The translations under genes were made by a program, and so were the position numbers. From assembly GCA_002372325.1 (NCBI GenBank), contig DFFT01000108.1, positions 1 to 7,901 of the forward strand: a DNA stretch of 7,901 nucleotides, read 5' to 3'. Shown here in pieces: positions 5,859-7,901 of the stretch. Below the pieces are notes generated by a model. The model ran no database searches and had not been told where the DNA came from. It saw only the letters and a program-made list of their open reading frames with translations. The DNA is from Succinivibrionaceae bacterium UBA3769 (GTDB lineage: Bacteria; Pseudomonadota; Gammaproteobacteria; Enterobacterales; Succinivibrionaceae). The number at the start of each line of letters is the position of its first letter. Within the stretch, counting starts at the first letter, position 1.

Positions 5859-6938
5859 ATGAAACCAGGAATAACGGGAATTTTATGTCTGTCAGCTCTG
5901 CTGGCCCTGTCCGGCTGCGGAGATGAACCTGCAAATAAACCCGGCGCCTCTGCCGCTGCCGGAACTCCGGCCAGGGCGGCGCAAAGCCAGACTCCGGTTT
6001 CTGCAAAGCCGCAGGCACGCAAAGCCGCTGACGGAAAAAACTCCGAAAAACGCTACCGCGCCCCCCGGGAGGATATTCAGAAATGCCGCGCGGCCATGCT
6101 GAAAACCCCCGACAGCGCTCTAAAGGTCTGCTATCCTCCGGCAGAAAAGGGAGATCCCGAGGCCCAGTATCTGGTAGCCACCATTTACGGCAACGCCATC
6201 GGGGTGAGAGAGGATTTCAACAAGCAGGTTGCCTGGCTTAACAAGGCTCAGAACGGCGGCAACCTTCAGGCTGAGGTGGAGCTGGGCATCATCGGCATCA
6301 TGATCTACACCGGCAATCATGTGGGAAATACCGGAAAACAGGCGCTTTTCTACCTGAACGATGCCAAAAACCGCGGCTCCCTCAAGGCCCGCACTACCCT
6401 GGCCAGACTTATGGGCACCGAAGCCTACAAGGATCTCGGCATCTACGATCCGGAAAAGTCTCACGAAGAGCTTTTGGCGCTGGCCAAGCTGGGAGTGCCC
6501 GAGGCCATGATCCTGGCCAGCCACAATTACGTTACCGGCTTCGGCACCGCCATTAACCACCATCTGGCAGTCAAGCATCTGGAAGCGGCGGCGCACAAGG
6601 GCATCCCCTTCGCCTATAAGAAGCTGGCCGAAATCTATCTCAATAACGAAAACTTCAAAAACAATGAAATGGGCTATGCCTACTTCTTTGCCTACACCGC
6701 CTGCGATAACTCCTCGGACAATATGAGAACCCTGGACAGTCTCCAGGAGATCTTCCAGGGCCGGGTCAAGGACTTCAACATCGCCAAAAGACGGGGCGGG
6801 GACATTCACCGGAAATACGGCTGCAAAACCTACGCCAGCTACGAGCATGAGGAATTTGATCGCCCTCCGGAAAAGAAGCCGGAAGCTCCTAAAGCCAGCG
6901 CTCCGGAAGACGATGATAACGATATCTGGGAGAAGTAA
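5859..6938 (+). CDS. Sel1-like repeat lipoprotein
   Basis: This is a 359-residue predicted lipoprotein. Residues 1-19 are a signal peptide ending in the lipobox LSGC, so Cys20 would be acylated. Gly follows Cys rather than the inner-membrane retention residue Asp, which favours the outer membrane. A low-complexity Ala/Pro/Lys/Gln tether (24-66) comes next. Helical Sel1-type repeats then fill about 84-265, recognisable by patterns such as AEKGDPEAQYLVATIYG (95-111), ALAKLGVPEAMILASHNYVTGFG (207-229) and AAAHKGIPFAYKKLAEIYLNN (243-263). Such repeats are protein-binding scaffolds. Four cysteines remain in the mature domain (76, 91, 282, 322), so disulfides are possible. The C-terminus is Pro/Lys-rich and ends in an acidic run (350-355). 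The start is secure: AAGGAG lies six bases before the ATG. Its partner is unknown. The closeness to the MATE gene suggests a shared transcript, but not a proven shared task. Confidence 0.88.
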   Translation: MKPGITGILCLSALLALSGCGDEPANKPGASAAAGTPARAAQSQTPVSAKPQARKAADGKNSEKRYRAPREDIQKCRAAMLKTPDSALKVCYPPAEKGDPEAQYLVATIYGNAIGVREDFNKQVAWLNKAQNGGNLQAEVELGIIGIMIYTGNHVGNTGKQALFYLNDAKNRGSLKARTTLARLMGTEAYKDLGIYDPEKSHEELLALAKLGVPEAMILASHNYVTGFGTAINHHLAVKHLEAAAHKGIPFAYKKLAEIYLNNENFKNNEMGYAYFFAYTACDNSSDNMRTLDSLQEIFQGRVKDFNIAKRRGGDIHRKYGCKTYASYEHEEFDRPPEKKPEAPKASAPEDDDNDIWEK

Positions 6939-7040
6939 GAAACACCGATTTTACGGGAAGCTGCAGGGACTGGCAGGATAACGGACGGGGCTTGAACAGA
7001 ACGGGATCCTGCGGGCTCCCGGGATTACTGGCTCCTTAAG

Positions 7041-7089
7041 GAAAAAATTTTCAAAAAGTTCTTTACAGCCCGGATTTATCGGATATAAT
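7041..7089 (+). promoter_or_regulatory. Strong stable-RNA promoter for tRNA-Val, with UP element
   Basis: A -35 box TTTACA (7062-7067) and a perfect -10 box TATAAT (7084-7089) are 16 bases apart. Just upstream, 7042-7060 is a run of A and T tracts like the RNA polymerase alpha-subunit UP element of rRNA and tRNA promoters. The bases after the -10 box (GAGCACGC) are GC-rich. This is typical of promoters under stringent, growth-rate control. Transcription probably starts near 7096. Confidence 0.85.
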
Positions 7090-7094
7090 GAGCA

Positions 7095-7112
7095 CGCTTT
7101 CAAGATAAAGCG
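7095..7112 (+). other. tRNA leader hairpin
   Basis: CGCTTT (7095-7100) and AAAGCG (7107-7112) form a perfect six-base-pair stem with a six-base loop. It sits at the expected 5' end of the tRNA-Val precursor, 12 bases before the mature tRNA. It may protect or position the leader before RNase P cleavage. Confidence 0.5.
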
Positions 7113-7124
7113 TTTCATTAAAGT

Positions 7125-7201
7125 GCGTCTGTAGCTCAGTTGGTTAGAGCATCACCTTGACATGGTGGGGGTCGTTGATTCGAGTTCAATCAGACGCACC
7201 A
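7125..7201 (+). tRNA. tRNA-Val(GAC)
   Basis: This is a complete 77-base cloverleaf. Acceptor arms GCGTCTG (7125-7131) and CAGACGC (7191-7197) pair fully. The D arm GCTC/GAGC encloses AGTTGGTTA. The anticodon stem TCACC/GGTGG holds the loop TTGACAT with GAC at 7159-7161, reading valine GUC and GUU codons. The T arm is GTTGA/TCAAT with a TTCGAGT loop. CCA is encoded (7199-7201). It resembles, from memory, E. coli valV/valW with a few compensated changes. It has its own promoter and appears to be a single-tRNA unit, as no second cloverleaf follows. Confidence 0.97.
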
Positions 7202-7210
7202 TTTTTTTTT
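7202..7210 (+). terminator. T-run after tRNA-Val, probable transcription end
   Basis: Nine T residues follow the CCA end directly, then GCCC and five more T. There is no separate hairpin, but the folded tRNA arm in front of the T-run could serve that role, as in some short tRNA units. Confidence 0.4.
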
Positions 7211-7768
7211 GCCCTTTTTCCTTGCTTTCAGCTTTTCTCCTTCTCTATTCATCTGTTCTCTCTTCTCTGATTTTTTGCTGGTCTGTCCTTTATTCACGCT
7301 GACTTGTATTACGGTTCTGTTCTGAATTCTGTTTAAGCATCAGTCATTCACAAAAGGCTGCCAGAGAATGGATTTTCCTCTTTGAAACTCCCCCTGCTCC
7401 TGAAACTGCGGCCCAGGCCAGCGGCTTAATCGCTCCTCCTGATTTCTGTCCTGACGATTCTGTTCAAGTGCATAACAAACGGTTCCGGAAGAGTCATTGA
7501 TAGATGATTTTCACGTATAGGCAAACAGTGCTATATACACACAAACCATGATATCCTTCCCCTTTTTTACAATTTTTATTGTTATTGAGATACAAATCAA
7601 AAAAGCTTACTCTAAAAGACAATCTAATGAGATGTTTTATTGTGTTTCATGCTATACATTATGATCTTAGTAAAATGAGTTTTTATGATTATGTCAAAAA
7701 CCAAGGGGGCTGTCATCCTCCGGCTTTGGATTCAGGAAGCAAAGCGCATCTTCATCATATAGGACAGT
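7202..7768. other. Gene-poor, low-GC region after tRNA-Val
   Basis: No convincing gene lies here. From 7202 to about 7310 the plus strand is almost entirely C and T, so the minus strand gives short, Lys/Glu/Gln-rich open frames with no family resemblance. From about 7480 the sequence becomes markedly more AT-rich than the left part of the window, with AT tracts such as the stretch 7561-7600. A TTG-initiated frame at 7579-7827 is open, but has no ribosome site and no recognisable product. I saw no copy of the tRNA 3' end that would mark an integration site. Confidence 0.5.
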
Positions 7769-7888
7769 GTGAAAATTCTCCGCTGGCCATACTGGCTAGT
7801 TCTGTTCATACTAAATTCACTAAATGATTACATCCTGACCCATGGAGCGATATTGATCGGGGAAAATGTTCTGAAACACGAAAAATGA
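7769..7888 (+). CDS. Possible small hydrophobic protein, 39 codons
   Basis: From GTG at 7769, with AGGA four bases upstream, a frame encodes a short peptide with the segment RWPYWLVLFILNSLNDYIL (residues 5-23), which could span a membrane, and a charged C-terminal end. The stop TGA (7886-7888) overlaps a following ATG (7885-7887) as ATGA, a common coupling arrangement, but that next frame has only five codons before the window edge and lacks a ribosome site. The same frame is open just upstream from ATG 7691 (MSKTKGAVILRLWIQEAKRI...) until a single TAG at 7760-7762. The pair may therefore be one interrupted gene of about 63 codons, two small genes, or chance. I do not recognise the product. 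Confidence 0.25.
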   Translation: MKILRWPYWLVLFILNSLNDYILTHGAILIGENVLKHEK

Positions 7889-7901
7889 TTTATATAGAAC
7901 T

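Noticed and set aside
6120..6848. Minus-strand open frame of 242 codons
   Set aside because: It is fully antisense to the Sel1 lipoprotein gene and shows a Val/Gly/Ala-rich shadow composition.
6939..7040. Rho-independent terminator after the Sel1 gene
   Set aside because: ATCCTG/CGGGAT around 7004-7025 can form a short stem, but no T-run follows it directly, so it is not supported as a terminator.
7579..7827. 82-codon plus-strand frame with TTG start
   Set aside because: It has no ribosome site and no recognisable product. It also overlaps, in another frame, the hydrophobic small ORF that looks more protein-like.

Overview
The window looks like a chromosomal segment of a GC-rich, Gram-negative bacterium, most likely a gammaproteobacterium. 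The complete tRNA-Val(GAC) is close, from memory, to the enterobacterial one. There is an outer-membrane-type lipoprotein, a NorM-type MATE transporter and a molybdate/molybdopterin gene set typical of organisms that respire anaerobically with molybdoenzymes. The fused MOSC-MogA protein is a format I associate mostly with anaerobes. I cannot name a genus; an anaerobic gammaproteobacterium such as a Succinivibrionaceae-like lineage is only a guess.

Left part (1-3549, all on the minus strand): a molybdenum cluster read right to left. It runs mobB (3549-2875), a MOSC-MogA fusion (2798-1842), modA (1577-579) and modB (504 to beyond the left edge). ModA captures molybdate in the periplasm and ModB is the membrane permease; the ATPase ModC is not visible and may lie past the left edge. 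The Mog domain adenylylates molybdopterin and prepares it for molybdenum insertion. MobB assists guanylation to the dinucleotide cofactor. The MOSC domain is probably a sulfur-carrier or metal-sulfur handling module. Import and cofactor assembly are therefore encoded side by side. A 264-base non-coding stretch with repeated motifs separates modA from the biosynthetic pair and could hold its own promoter.

Middle (3550-4341): a 792-base divergent region with no confident gene. It contains a weak small ORF, open minus-strand frames that may be a decayed gene, and a good sigma70-type promoter (4208-4236). That promoter is followed by a leader that can fold into strong stems before the MATE start.

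Right-centre (4342-6938, plus strand): a 481-residue NorM-family MATE efflux protein with its acidic membrane residues intact, then, 71 bases later, a 359-residue lipoprotein with Sel1-like repeats. They may be co-transcribed.

Right end (6939-7901): a textbook stable-RNA promoter with an upstream A-tract element, a short leader hairpin and a complete tRNA-Val(GAC) with encoded CCA and a following T-run. Beyond it about 700 bases carry no confident gene. The first part is strikingly pyrimidine-rich on the plus strand and the last 400 bases are clearly more AT-rich than the rest, so this could be the edge of an acquired segment next to a tRNA gene. Near the right edge there is a possible 39-codon hydrophobic ORF with an in-frame partner interrupted by one TAG. 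No CRISPR array, insertion sequence or clearly novel multi-gene system was seen.
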